DNA from: Platycnemis pennipes
Lineage: Eukaryota > Arthropoda > Insecta > Odonata > Platycnemididae
DNA: 64,000 nucleotides
Direction of reading: 5' to 3'
Assembly: GCA_933228895.1 (NCBI GenBank)
Contig: OW121846.1
Coordinates: 21,519,088 to 21,583,087 of the forward strand
Part shown: positions 1 to 10,749 of the stretch, one piece after another
Layout: each line of letters starts with the position of its first letter
Position numbering within the stretch: position 1 is the stretch's first letter
The notes under the pieces: model-generated
The model's database searches: none
The model's input: only the letters and a program-made list of their open reading frames with translations
What the model was told of the DNA's origin: nothing
Program-made: the position numbers and the translations under genes

Positions 1-117
1 TACTACTACTTTTAGTGAGCATGTGTACTCCTTTATAAAATATTTTGACAAGCTGCAAAATGACCTTAGCCGTCGACGCACCTTAAAAACTAAAACTACT
101 ACTACTACTCCTAAAAA
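1..117 (+). repeat. 3' end of a non-LTR retrotransposon (element Z)
   Basis: Positions 52-82 carry the 3'-terminal motif seen in every full-length non-LTR copy here: a TGCAAAATGACC block, then GCCGTCGACGCACC. It is followed by an A-rich link and a TAC/ACT simple-repeat tail ending near 110. Only the last part of the 3' UTR lies in the window. The window also opens with TACTACTACT, which may be the tail of another copy just upstream. There is no coding sequence. Confidence 0.75.
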
Positions 118-560
118 AACCATTAACTCGTGGGTCACCCTGAATTGCTAGTCTGGTCCTGCGAAGGTCCACTCGATGAAGCCATGAATAGGGATTCTCT
201 TACAGAAGACGGGAGTGACCTCTTCTCTCTCTCTTCCATTAAGAATACGTCAATCAGAAAAATACCCCAATCTGATCTGAGATGAAGCAGTCAAAGGGAC
301 AGTCCACCACACCGAAATGCAAGTCTGGACTAGAGGCCCTGTATTGGGATACAGTTGCCTCTAGTCTGGACCTGCCAACTGACGACTTCGTAACAAGAGA
401 AAAGCATAGAGCTTATCACCAAAAGACACAATACGTGCCACTCTTTCAACCACCAACTGCAGAATCATTTTCCATATAAACTGTGCCCTCAGCCAAGAGA
501 TCAATTATATGCAATAATGCTGGTAGCACTCCTAAGTATCGACGTGGAGCTCGGTCAACG
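118..560. repeat. Duplicated ~440-bp segment, copy 1
   Basis: From about 150 to 560 this is almost identical to 10003-10160 continued at 15807-16072, where it is split by element B. Homology is weaker between 121 and 150. It holds a short open frame from ATG 282 to TAA 479 (65 codons) with no family I recognise. The same frame stays open after that stop in copy 2, to a TAG near 16109, so the segment may be a decayed exon. An inverted repeat (GACTAGAGGC and its complement) lies near 328-365. Element A begins at the right edge. The segment could be a segmental duplication or an unrecognised repeat family. Confidence 0.6.
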
Positions 561-1152
561 ATCCCCCTGCGGGTAGGGGGATTGAGAATACTCCCGCAGT
601 ATCCCTGCTTGTCGTAAGAGGCGACTAAAAGGGCGGGGAGACAACCCCGATAACAAACCCCGTGCCAGCAAGGGTTGTGCCCGGACAGTCTTGTGGGTCA
701 ACTGTCTGTGTGCGGCCACACCACCTGGCCTGCGATCCACCCGCATATTTGCCGTGTGCGGAGACCCGTAAGGAGGAGAAGGGGATCCTGGAGGGTGAGG
801 TCCGTGGATCCCAGCCGGGTGTCGGATGCCCGGTATGGACTATGGACCAATACCCCTCTTCGGCCCCGGATTCTGTGTAAACGGGCGGCCGGGAGCTAGC
901 CACTCCCGGTCAATCGGCTTCCGATACGTTCGGTGGCGAGTGCCAGGGAGGTGGGGGTCTGCGTAGGGCGGTCGGAGATGCACGGGTTTGGTGGGCCCGT
1001 GTATCAAAGATCCAACCTGAAACAGACAACCACCTCTAGGGTGCTATATCCCCTCGGGTAGCCCTGGCGACCGCACCGGCTTGCGGTGCGGCGTCCCAAA
1101 TGTGTGGCTCCATGGTGGGTTGGGAGCCCGGAGGACGAAATTTAAAATTGGT

Positions 1153-2316
1153 ATGGCGGACAGCATCCTTCCACCAACAAAAAAATCCCGCCCAGATATG
1201 GGCGGGGGAGATAAAGGTATTTGTGGAAGCAAGCGCTTCCTTGTAATGAGATGCGAGAAGGAAGGCGAGACATTTGCCAAGGTCTCCCCTTTTCTCATAA
1301 GAAAAGTTTTGTCGGCAATGGTGTCTGGCGACATAAAATCAGCAAAAAAGCTTCGAGATGGTACTTTGCTTTTAGAAACGGCAAACATAGCTCAGAGTGA
1401 AAAGCTCTTAGCTATGGAAAAATTCCATGACTTTCCTGTTAAAGTAGAGGCGCACCGCACATTGAATACTTGTCGGGGAGTAATTAGTCACTTCGATCTC
1501 CTCCATGTAGAAGTCGACGAGATAAAGAGAGAGATGTCCTCTCAAGGGGTAAGCGATGCTCGTCGACTTACTACCAGGCCCAACGGTGTGGTAATTAATA
1601 CTACGTCCGTGGTTCTTACCTTTGCGTTGGACAAGCTCCCCGACAAAGTATTCATTGGCTACGAGTCAGTGCCGGTGAGACCTTTCATTCCAGCACCCAT
1701 GCGCTGCTTCCAGTGCCAGCGTTTCGGCCACATCGCCACGCGATGCGAGGGCAAGTCCACCTGCCCACGCTGCGGCCTGGACTCGCATGAGGGAGAGGAA
1801 TGTGTGACTGATCCACACTGTGTGAACTGCGAGGGTACACACCCGGTGTACTCTCGCAAGTGTCCTAAAATGCTGGAAGAAAGGAAAGTCATGGAATTGA
1901 AAACGTTGGAAAAAATAACTTATTTCGAGGCGAGGAAAAGATATAGGGCGTTAGCTGCCCCCGTCTTTTCGCGATCATTTGCCTCTGTTGCCGTAGTGCA
2001 AAAAGCCACCATGGGTACGCAGACCGAAGATGTGAACAAGAAAAATAAAGTAGCGACAAAATAATTAGCGAAGCCGGCGAAAACCTTGGCACCGGCTACT
2101 AAAGAGACCACAACTAATGTGGCTTCCCCCAAGAAGAACCCTACCAAAAATAATCCCGGGACCGCAAATAACGCGCGCGGGAAAACACTACCCCCCGGGT
2201 CATCCGGTGTGTCCAAGCTTGGACAGCCGGAATCTATGGAGGAGGATGAAAGTCTCTCTGAGACGGAAATCCTCCTCGCGAAGCAATTGGGGAGAAGACG
2301 CCGGATTAAACGTTGA
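1153..2316 (+). pseudogene. ORF1 of element A (zinc-knuckle RNA-binding protein), nonsense mutation
   Basis: This is the Gag-like ORF1 of a LINE, expected to bind element RNA and form the ribonucleoprotein with ORF2. The start is ATG 1153 (MADSILPPTKKSRPD), matching the starts of copies B and C; the open frame upstream of it is UTR. A basic N-terminus is followed by a conserved middle domain. Three Cys/His knuckles lie at about codons 184-240, beginning CFQCQRFGHIATRC. A TAA at 2062-2064 cuts the protein to 303 residues. The same frame then reopens through the Pro-rich linker and the acidic SMEEDESLSETE motif to the normal end near 2316, so a single nonsense change explains the break. Confidence 0.85.
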
Positions 2317-2410
2317 TCCTCCCGTAGCACGGATAGCTCGATTTTAGCGATTTTTATTTGTATATATTAGTTTTAAATTTTATATTATATTTCCGTTTTA
2401 TATTATATTT

Positions 2411-5400
2411 ATGGCTTTTATCTTGCAGTGGAACTGCAATGGATTTTATAGGCATAAGGAGGAGATGACACTTTTAATCCAAGATTTTAACCCTTCTTGT
2501 ATTTGTCTACAAGAGACACATTTTAAGAGGACGGACAAGGGCATTTTAAAAGGTTTTAACGCTTTTAGATTTGACGACACCAGTGGCAATAGAGCCCAGG
2601 GTGGAGTGGCTGTTTGCATTCGGGAGGCCCTTTACACCTCCCGAGTCCAGCTTAACACACCGTTTCAGGCGGTGGCGGTAACGGTGCACGCCCCGAAACA
2701 GGTGACGTTGTGTAACGTTTATCTTCCGGAGGCTGCACCGGTTACTCGTTTTAATTTGGAAGCCCTTGTCCGTCAACTCCCAAAGCCTTACATTTTATTA
2801 GGAGATTTTAACGCCCATGACACCTTATGGGGGAGTTCCAGGAGACAGTGCGACCGTAGAGGTCGTATTTTAGCCAATTTTATTTTAGATTTTAACCTGG
2901 TTTTATTGAATAACGGGGAGAAAACCCGTTTTAACGCTTTTAACGCTTTTAACGGTCAGTACTCTGCGAATGACCTATGCATTACCTCGAGCAGTTTAAT
3001 TAATAAAATTCAAATATCCGTGCTTAACGATTTGTGTGGGAGCGATCATTTTCCCCTTTTACTCAAAAGAGACCAAATGCTCAACTTCGATTATATTCGT
3101 CCGGGTAACTGGATTATCCGGAAAGCTGACTGGTCCTATTTTAAAAAAGTATTTAATTTTAACCATAATGAGGCTTGTGATCCTTTATTAAATATAGAGA
3201 GTTTGACAAACTGCCTGTTAGAAAGCGCAAGGTGCAGTATTCCTCGGTCAAAGGGCACCGCACCGAGACCAGCAGTTCCATGGTGGAATGAGGAATGCGG
3301 AATGCGCTGAGGCAATTCGACGACGGAAGAAAGCGCTGAGAATTTTTAATAAATATCCTACTGCAACGAATCTATCCTCATTTCGCCGCCTACGAGCTAA
3401 AGCTCGACAGGTAGTAAGAGAGGCAAAAAAGGCCTCTTGGATGGAATTTATATCGGCTCTAAACTGCCGAACTCCGATTGCACAGGTTTGGAATAAGGTG
3501 AGGAGTATATCAGGGAGCCAGAAGCGACTTGGCGTGCATCTCCTTAAGGTCGACAACAACATTTTAACATCTCCACGTGATATTTGTGAGGCCTTTGGCC
3601 AATTATACGCCAAGGCCAGTAGTGACGAGAGTTGCCATCCACAACAAATGTGGCATAAGGAGCGTTACGAGTCTGTCCAGCTTACCTTTGAGTCGCGGAC
3701 GGTGGCAGATTACAACCTACCTTTCTCCTTGTGGGAACTAAGCTCAGCCATTGCAGACTCCCATGACACCGCTCCGGGAATAGACCAGATCCACAATGCC
3801 TTTCTTCGGAATCTTCCTGAGAGGGCATTGCCGGAGGTCCTTCGCACCCTCAACCAACTTTGGTCTGAGGGAAGCTTCCCACCTTCCTGGCGGGAGTCTG
3901 CAATAGTTCCAATACTAAAACAGGGTAAAGAGACCACCGATCCAAACAGCTACAGACCGATATCTCTCACTAGCTGCCTGTGCAAGGTAATGGAAAGGAT
4001 GGTTAATCGGCGGCTCGTCTGGTGGCTGGAGCACCGAAACCTTCTTTCCGACATCCAGTGTGGATTTCGGCGGGGCCGCTCGACTATTGACCACCTAGTA
4101 CGAGCGGACAATTTCATCCAGGAGGCCTTCCTTCTCCGCCAGCACGTCGTAGGTGTTTTCTTCGACTTGGAGAGGGCTTACGATGGAGTCTGGCGGAAGA
4201 AGATTTTAATAGTCTTACATGAATGGGGTCTGAGGGGTAACATGCTCACCTTTATTCGAAACTTTTTAGTAGACCGGGTGTTTAAGATTAAAATTGGCCG
4301 TCATCTATCTAGTCAATATACTCAGGAAAACGGAGTGCCACAGGGCTCTGTACTGAGCGTCACGCTTTTTGCAGTCGCGATAAATGAGGTGGCAAATTGC
4401 ATCAAACCACCCATTATGGGATCTCTCTTTGTGGATGACCTTGCCATATTCTGCAGGTCTTCCAAACTCGTCTCTGCCGGAAGATTGTTACAGCTCACCA
4501 TCAATAGGCTGGAAGACTGGTGCCGAAGGAATGGATTTAGGTTTTCATTCCAGAAGACGAATTGCGTTCATTTCTACCGACGGAGGGGAATCTTTTCTCC
4601 ACCTGTGCTGAAGCTAGCTGGCAGAAATCTTCCTTATGTAGAATCCGTGCACTTTCTTGGAATGACGCTCGATTTTAGACTCAATTGGCGGAAACACATA
4701 GAGGAGTTGAAAAATAAATGTCATAGGCCTCTAAACATCTTAAAATTTCTAAGCCACTCGACATGGGGAGCAGACCGCAAAACGATGCTTCTGCTCTACC
4801 GTTCCCTTGTCCGCTATAGGCTTGACTATGGCTCAGTTATCTATTCTTCGAGCCGTGAGTCGTACATGAGACCATTGACGACGATTCATAATGCGGGGTT
4901 ACGGCTATCCACTGGCGCCTATAGAACTAGCCCGGTCGTCAGCATTTATGCTGACGCAGGTGAATCGCCGCTCTCATACCGGAGAAAATTTTTAATGTGC
5001 AGTTACGTGGCCAAAGTCTTTACCACGAAGGCACACCCCTGTTTTAAAATTCTTTTTAAACCTAAATTTTTAGAAATTTTTAATTTAAGGACAAGGTCTA
5101 CTAGACCACTTGGCATTCGTTTTAAACATTTTATCGATAGTGCTGGCATTATGCTCCCGGAAGTGTATCGCATTGGATACTCGAACCACCCACCTTGGTT
5201 AACTCCAACGCCTAAAATATGCTCTACGCTAAATAGCAGGCGGAAAAGTTGCACCACCGCATCGGAATATCAACAACTCTTCCGAGAATTCTTTAGCAGT
5301 CACTCCGATCTTATCCCCGTGTATACGGATGGCTCAAGGTCGGATACTGCGTGTGCCTGCGCAGTCACCTCGGCCCATCATGGAGTCATCCAGGCCAGGC

Positions 5401-6125
5401 TAAACCCGCTGTGTAGCGTGTACACAGCGGAACTCCTGGCCATCAAGATGGCTCTGGACGGGATAAGAAGTTCTGGTGGCTCCTATGCCGTATGTACTGA
5501 CTCCATGAGCTCCCTGGGTTCCATTTCCTGCTTTTTCCCCATGCACCCTATTGTACAGGACATACAGTCTTCCCTCTTATCCCTCGAAAGGAAGGGAATT
5601 AATATCACGTTCGTTTGGGTTCCTGGGCATGTGGGAATTGCCGGAAACGAGAGGGCAGACATATTGGCAAAAGATGCCTTGCTCATCCCAGAGCAAGCGC
5701 ATAACCTAGTACCATGCGAAGACCTCCGATGCATGTTTAGCAAAGTAGTGAAGGGGCAATGGTACAATGCGTGGGTAAATACAGCCAACAACAAATTGCG
5801 GTGTGTTAAACCGGTTGCATCGGCATGGCCCTCTTCCGTTAGGAGTAGTCGGAGAGAGGAAGTCGTAGTTACTCGCTTGCGGATAGGGCACTGCGCCCTG
5901 ACCCACTCCTTTCTCTTCACGGAAGAGAAAATTCCACCGCGCTGTGAAGATTGCGACTCACCTCTCACTGTTCGGCACCTCCTGACGGAGTGCGTCAAGC
6001 ATCGGGATGTACGAAATAAGTTAGGCATAAGGGGAGGCCTAGAATACGTCCTCGGTGAAGACCCTGATCGCCTAAGCCGCATTATTTTATTTTTCAAAGA
6101 AATAGGCCTTTTTACCAAAATATGA
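2411..6125 (+). pseudogene. ORF2 of element A (endonuclease-RT-RNase H polyprotein), one frameshift
   Basis: This would nick target DNA and copy the element RNA by target-primed reverse transcription. The APE-type endonuclease starts at MAFILQWNCNG (2411), with QETHF, LGDFNAHDTLWGS and GSDHF motifs. Then follow RT (FFDLERAYD; LFVDDLAIF), RNase H (VYTDGSRSD; WVPGHVGIAGNE) and a C-terminal CEDCDSPLTVRHLLTEC motif. The frame breaks near 3290: the tandem 7-mer GGAATGC GGAATGC replaces the single copy seen in B and C and moves translation into the frame that runs to 6125. A 9-bp in-frame duplication (AACGCTTTT) also lengthens the endonuclease domain near 2935. Apart from the 7-bp duplication the reading frame is complete. 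Confidence 0.9.
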
Positions 6126-6294
6126 TTTTAAGAGTTCTTCTACAGTTACTGCATACATATTTATTAAAATTCGTAAATACGCTAACGATTAGTGTTTTTT
6201 TTTATTTTTTATAACTCGACTGTGTTTATATTAGGTTGTGGACGGTGCGAATGACCACGGCCGTCGACGCACCTCAAAAACCTAACTCTACTAC

Positions 6295-8480
6295 TTAGAC
6301 GCGGCCGATCGACCGTTGACCACCTGGTCAGAGCCGACAATTTCATCCAGGAGGCATTTCTTCTCCGTCAACATGTCGTAGGTGTCTTCTTCGACAACAT
6401 GTCGTAGGTGTCTTCTTCGACATGGAGAAGGCATACGACCGAGTGTGACGGCATAAGGTATTAATGACTCTACATGAGTGGGGTTTGAGGGACAATTTAC
6501 CTATTTTTATTAAGAATTTTTTAACTGATCGTGTTTTGAAAGTTAAAATAGGTAGACACTTATCCAAATTTTATCGGCAGGACATTGGAGTTCCACAGGG
6601 TTTAGTTTTAAGTGTGACACTCTTCGCAATTGCGATCAACGACATAGCTAAATGCATTAAACCTCCACTCATGGGATAATTGTTCGTTGACGACCTAGCA
6701 ATATTTTGTAGGTCGTCCAAAATAGCCACTGCAACCAGAGTGACTCAGTTGGCTCTAAACAAACTGGAGGTTTGGACGCGGAAGAAGGGCTTTAAGTTTT
6801 CCTTGGAAAAGTGCAGATGCGTCCATTTTTACCGGGTGAGGGGACCTTACATTCCGCCAGCTTTGTCACTTAATGGCAAAACTCTCCCGTATGTGGAGTC
6901 TGTCCGATTCCTCGGTATGACTTTTGACTACCGACTGAACTGGCGGGAACACATACAGATTCTGAGAGATAAATGTATACGGACTCTAAATATTTTAAAA
7001 TTTTTAAGTAACACAACTTGGGGTACCGATCGAATGTCCCTGCTTTTATTGTATCGCGCACTCGTACGTTCCAAACTGGACTACGGTCAGTTGTTTACGC
7101 TTCCAGTCGCGACTCCTACTTAAGGCCTTTAACAACAGTACACAACGCAGGGCTTCGTATTTCCACTGGTGCTTTCCGGACCAGTCCGGTCCTCAGCATT
7201 TATGCTGATTCCGGGGAGCCTCCGTTACCGTACCGTAGGGACATACTGATGTGCTCTTACGTGGCGAAAAATTTAGCTACCAAGAATCACCCGTGTTTTA
7301 ATTTGATTTTTAACCCTAGATGTATGGAACTTTTTAATCGACGGACAAGATCTACCAAGCCGCTCAGTATTCGTTTTAATTTATTTATTCAGGGTGTCGG
7401 GTTAAGACTCCCAGATGTTTATCCTGTTGGGTACTCGAGTTACTCCACGTGGATTATTCCGCCTCCGAACATCCATATGGCACTCGGTAGGCGCCATAAA
7501 TCCCACACCACTGCTCTAGAATACCAGCGCCTCTTCAATGATTTTCCCTGTCGCCACTCCGATTTCATCCCAGTATACACGGATGGATCGAAGTCGGATG
7601 CAGCCTGTTCGTGCGCGGTTACCTCGTCCCATCACGGTGTCGTCCAATCCAGGCTCAATGCGCTGTGTAGCGTGTACACAGCGGAACTTCTGGCTATTAA
7701 GATGGCCCCTGAAAGAATTAGGGGTTCTTCGGGGTCTTTTGTCATCTGCACGGACTCAATGAGCGCGCTGCAATCCATTTCGGTCTTTTCTTCACCACAC
7801 CCTATTGTCCAGCGAATACATACTACCCTTTTATCCCTTAATAGAAAGGGAATCAAAGTTATTTTTCTCTGGGTCCCAGGACATACGTGTATTGCTGGAA
7901 ATGAGAAGGCGGATGCAGCTGCAAAGGAAGCGCTAAATATCCCTGAGCCGACGACGACGCTAGAACCCTATCAGGATCTGCAAGCCTCTCTCCGTAAAAT
8001 AGTCCTAGAGCAGTGGAGTGCACTTTGGAGGGATGTTCCAAACAATAAGTTACGGACAATTAAACCGGTAACGTCAGTGTGGCCCACTTCCGTCAGGGGT
8101 AGTCGCAGAGAGGAAGTAGTCATCACATGATTAAGATGCGGGAATTGCGCCCTGACCCACTCTTACCTCGTTACAGAAGAGAAAATTCCTCCGCGATGTG
8201 ATGACTGTGACTGTCCCCTCAGTGTGCGACATATCCTGACGGAGTATGACAAATACTGGGACACACGTAACAGGCTAGGCATCAGCGGCGACCTAGAACA
8301 CGTTCTAGGCAACGATGCTGACGGCCTATGCCATGTTATTACATTTTTAAAAGAAATAAACCTCATGAGAAAAATCTAATCTATTGTCTTAAACTGGACC
8401 TTTTATACTGCCTCTGATTTTTACTCTATATTTATATTTCTATATATTTCTGCATAGGGAGTGGAGTCGTTAGAGACTGG
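6295..8480 (+). mobile_element. 5'-truncated non-LTR copy A2 with decayed ORF2
   Basis: This copy starts abruptly inside the RT domain (GRSTVDHLVR equivalent) right after the tail of A, and runs through RT, RNase H and the C-terminal Cys/His motif to a TAA at 8377-8379. Lesions relative to B and C are a 26-bp tandem duplication at about 6370-6421 (AACATGTCGTAGGTGTCTTC...), TGG-to-TGA near 6446, TAA at 6677, a 1-base deletion near 7088 and TGA at 8128. A short 3' UTR follows, but the usual terminal hairpin is missing: the next fragment, A3, abuts at about 8480. It cannot code for an active protein. Confidence 0.85.
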
Positions 8481-9361
8481 ACCCATCCTGTTCGGTATTA
8501 ACGGGAGACCTACATGCCATTAAGATGGCCATAACGGAAATAAAATGTAGCCGTGGGGCATTAATGATATGCTCGGACTCTTCTAGCGCACTCCATGCAA
8601 TTTCTCGTTCCTCCCCCCCTAGCAATCCACTTGACCAGGAAATACAAACTTTGTTTATACAATTGTTTCCCTTAGCATCAAGGGAATAAGAATATCATTC
8701 ATGTGGGTTCCTGGACACGTTGGCATAACGGGGACTGAAGAGGCTGTTTCAGCAGCAAGGGATGCCCTCGAGAAAGCAAATACCACAACTTCTTTGGTAA
8801 CCGTGGAAGACCTCAAGGTAAAATTCCGAAATTTAGTTCTAAAAAATAGATAAAATACCTCGGCACAGGTATTAAATAATAAACTCCGGGCTGTTAAACC
8901 CACGACATCAGCGTGCCCCACTTCTGTCCGAAATAATCGGAAAGAAGAGGTCGCCATCACCCGCCTGAGGATAGGCCATTGCGCCTTGACGCACTCATAT
9001 ATCTTTACCGAAGAGAAAATCCCACCGAGGTGCGATGAATGCGACTGCTCTGAGTTTGCATCACATTCTAACGGAATGTGTTAAATACCGGGTTGCACGC
9101 GAGAAACTAGGGATCCTAGTACATTGCAGTAGGTTCTTGGTAACAGCCCAGCGAATGTAAACAACCTAATGAGATTTTACGTCAAACCACCCTTTTAGAC
9201 AAACTTTTAGTTGTAATATAATTTTATGCATAGTATACGATAGGAAATATTCAATTTTAGGTCGAGAATGCTCGCCGTATAAAGATAATGCGATTGAAAA
9301 AGGATTGTGCGTGGTGCGACATGACCACAGCCTTCGACGCACCCAATAAATCACATCCTAC
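8481..9361 (+). mobile_element. Non-LTR fragment A3 (RNase H to 3' end), degenerate
   Basis: Scattered frames match the end of ORF2: an AIKMAI segment and a CSDSSSALHAIS segment of RNase H, WVPGHVGITG, RREEVAITRLRIGHCALTHS-like text and the CDECD...HHILTEC region, with several frameshifts and stops. The 3' end at about 9307-9340 has the terminal motif in mutated form (GGTGCGACATGACC ... TTCGACGCACCC). It is more decayed than A2, so probably older. Confidence 0.75.
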
Positions 9362-9976
9362 GGTACCAACCCTGCGGTTGGTAACCCTCGTCCTATAGTA
9401 TAGTGCTCTGGGGTGGGTAATCAGTCGGGTGTCGCAGTCTTTTGGAAGTTCGGTCCCGGAGAAGATGTCAAACAAATGTCTTCTTGTCTGTCGTGCTCAG
9501 ATGCACCTCTCCTTCTTTATTTGGGAAGTCCGATGGAATGTGTCTCCAATTTCTTGAATTATCTTCTCTGCTGTTCCTTCATTTTCAGTATTGTTGTCTT
9601 CGTATTTGTTGATATCTGTACACCAGCAATCTCTTCTAGGTATTCTTCTCCAAGAATACTGTTGAGGAGGAAGTGAATCTCCATCGCGGTGATCCTTTCT
9701 TTTGTATTCGTTTCGAGGATGAGAGAGATTTCTCTCAGAAAAGCCATCGTACCTACCTCGAGAGGCCCTACCCTCTTCGCCTTTTCGTTCCTAACTCCCT
9801 CCTTCCACCGGATACCTCCTGGCCCAACGTCCAATCCTCTCTCCAAAACCGGTTTCTCTCTCCCTCCTTGGTCACGGTTCGCTGAATCCTGTAGCTCTCC
9901 GTATGCACGTCTGCTCTGGTCGTGGCCGGCGAAAGGACTCCGAATAGATTCAACACGCTTGAAGAATCACCCGCAT
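9362..9976. other. Unassigned spacer between A3 and the duplicated segment
   Basis: About 600 bases with no recognised element. The minus strand has a 95-codon open frame at 9559-9846 that is rich in charged residues, but it has no family match I can make and no second line of support. TC-rich tracts occur throughout. I do not call a gene here. Confidence 0.4.
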
Positions 9977-10160
9977 TAATTCGTAGGTCACTCTAAGATG
10001 CAAATCTGGTCCTGCGAAGGTCCACTCGATGAAGCCATGAATAGGGATTCTCTTACAGAAGACGGGAGTGACCTCTTCTCTCTCTCTTCCATTAAGAATA
10101 CGTCAATCAGAAAAATACCCCAATCTGATCTTAGATGAAGCAGTCAAAGGGACAGTCCAC
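9977..10160. repeat. Duplicated segment, copy 2, left part
   Basis: From 10003 this is near-identical to 151-307. It ends at the 12-bp sequence GGGACAGTCCAC (10149-10160), which is repeated at 15807-15818 on the far side of element B. The remainder of the segment continues from 15807. One clear difference from copy 1 is GATCTTAG here against GATCTGAG there. Confidence 0.7.
10149..10160. repeat. Target-site duplication of element B, left copy
   Basis: GGGACAGTCCAC at 10149-10160 is repeated exactly at 15807-15818. The empty site is preserved in the other copy of the segment (near 298-309, GGGACAGTCCACCACACC). The insertion and its 12-bp duplication can therefore be read directly. Confidence 0.95.
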
Positions 10161-10639
10161 CCCCCCTGCGGGTAGGGGGATTGAGAATACTCCCGCAGTA
10201 TCTCTGCTTGTCGTAAGAGGCGACTAAAAGGGCGGGGAGATAACCCCGATAACAAACCCAGAGCCAACAAGGGTTGAGCCCGGACAGTCTTGTGGGTCAA
10301 CTGTCTGTGTGCGGCCATACCACCTGGCCTGCGATCCACCCGCATGTTTGCCGTGTGCGGAGACCCGTAAAGAGGAGAAGGGGAACCTGGAGGGTGAGGT
10401 CCGTGGTTCCCAGCCGGGGGTCGGATGCCCGGTATGGACAACGGGCCAATACCCCTCTTTGGCCCCGGATTCGCTGTAAACGGGCGGCCGGGAGCTAGCC
10501 ACTCCCGGTCAATCGGCTTCCGATACGTTCGGTGGCGAGTGCCAGGGAGGTGGGGGTCTGCGTAGGGCGGTCGGAGATGTACGGGTTTGGTGGGCCCGTG
10601 CATCGAAGATCCAACCCGAAACAGGCAACTACCTCTAGG

Positions 10640-10737
10640 GTGCTATATCCCTCGGGTAGCCCTGGCGACCGCACCGGTTTGCGGTGCGGCGTCCCAAATG
10701 TGTGGCTCCATGGTGGGTGGGGAGCTCGGGGGATGAA
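10640..10737 (+). promoter_or_regulatory. Conserved ~98-bp 5' UTR block with CCGCACCG/CGGTGCGG hairpin
   Basis: This block begins GTGCTATATCCC and ends near GGGGGATGAA, just before ORF1. It is nearly identical in A (1041-1139), C (20495-20593), D (25741-25837) and E (46270-46368), although D and E belong to another subfamily with unrelated upstream UTR. A perfect 8-bp stem (10669-10676 with 10682-10689) lies in the middle. It could be a downstream promoter element or an RNA structure used in translation or packaging; the role is inferred only from conservation. Confidence 0.65.
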
Positions 10738-10749
10738 GTTTTATTTGGC

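Larger units (their letters stand above)
561..6294 (+). mobile_element. Non-LTR retrotransposon A, subfamily 1, near full length
   Basis: This is a ~5.7-kb I-like LINE. The order is a GC-rich 5' UTR starting with a CCCCCTGCGGGTAGGGGG hairpin (563-1152), ORF1, ORF2, a short 3' UTR, the terminal hairpin motif at 6243-6273 and a short CTACTAC tail. No target-site duplication is visible: the right flank is directly the truncated copy A2, not the host sequence seen after the same site in the duplicated segment at 16073. Both ORFs are broken, so it is non-autonomous. Placement in the I superfamily rests on the EN-RT-RNase H domain order and the simple-repeat tail, not on a tree. Confidence 0.85.

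Noticed and set aside
563..700. 5' UTR segment with TGTCGTAAGAGGCGACTAAA taken as rRNA
   Set aside because: It is repeated at the start of each subfamily 1 element, directly next to the target duplication, and no wider rRNA match is visible. It is element UTR.
1081..1152. Longer ORF1 starts at TTG/GTG codons
   Set aside because: These are non-ATG extensions into the 5' UTR. The ATG start is shared by all copies and the genome is eukaryotic.
9559..9846. 95-codon minus-strand gene
   Set aside because: There is no recognisable domain, no splice or start context and no second copy to support it.
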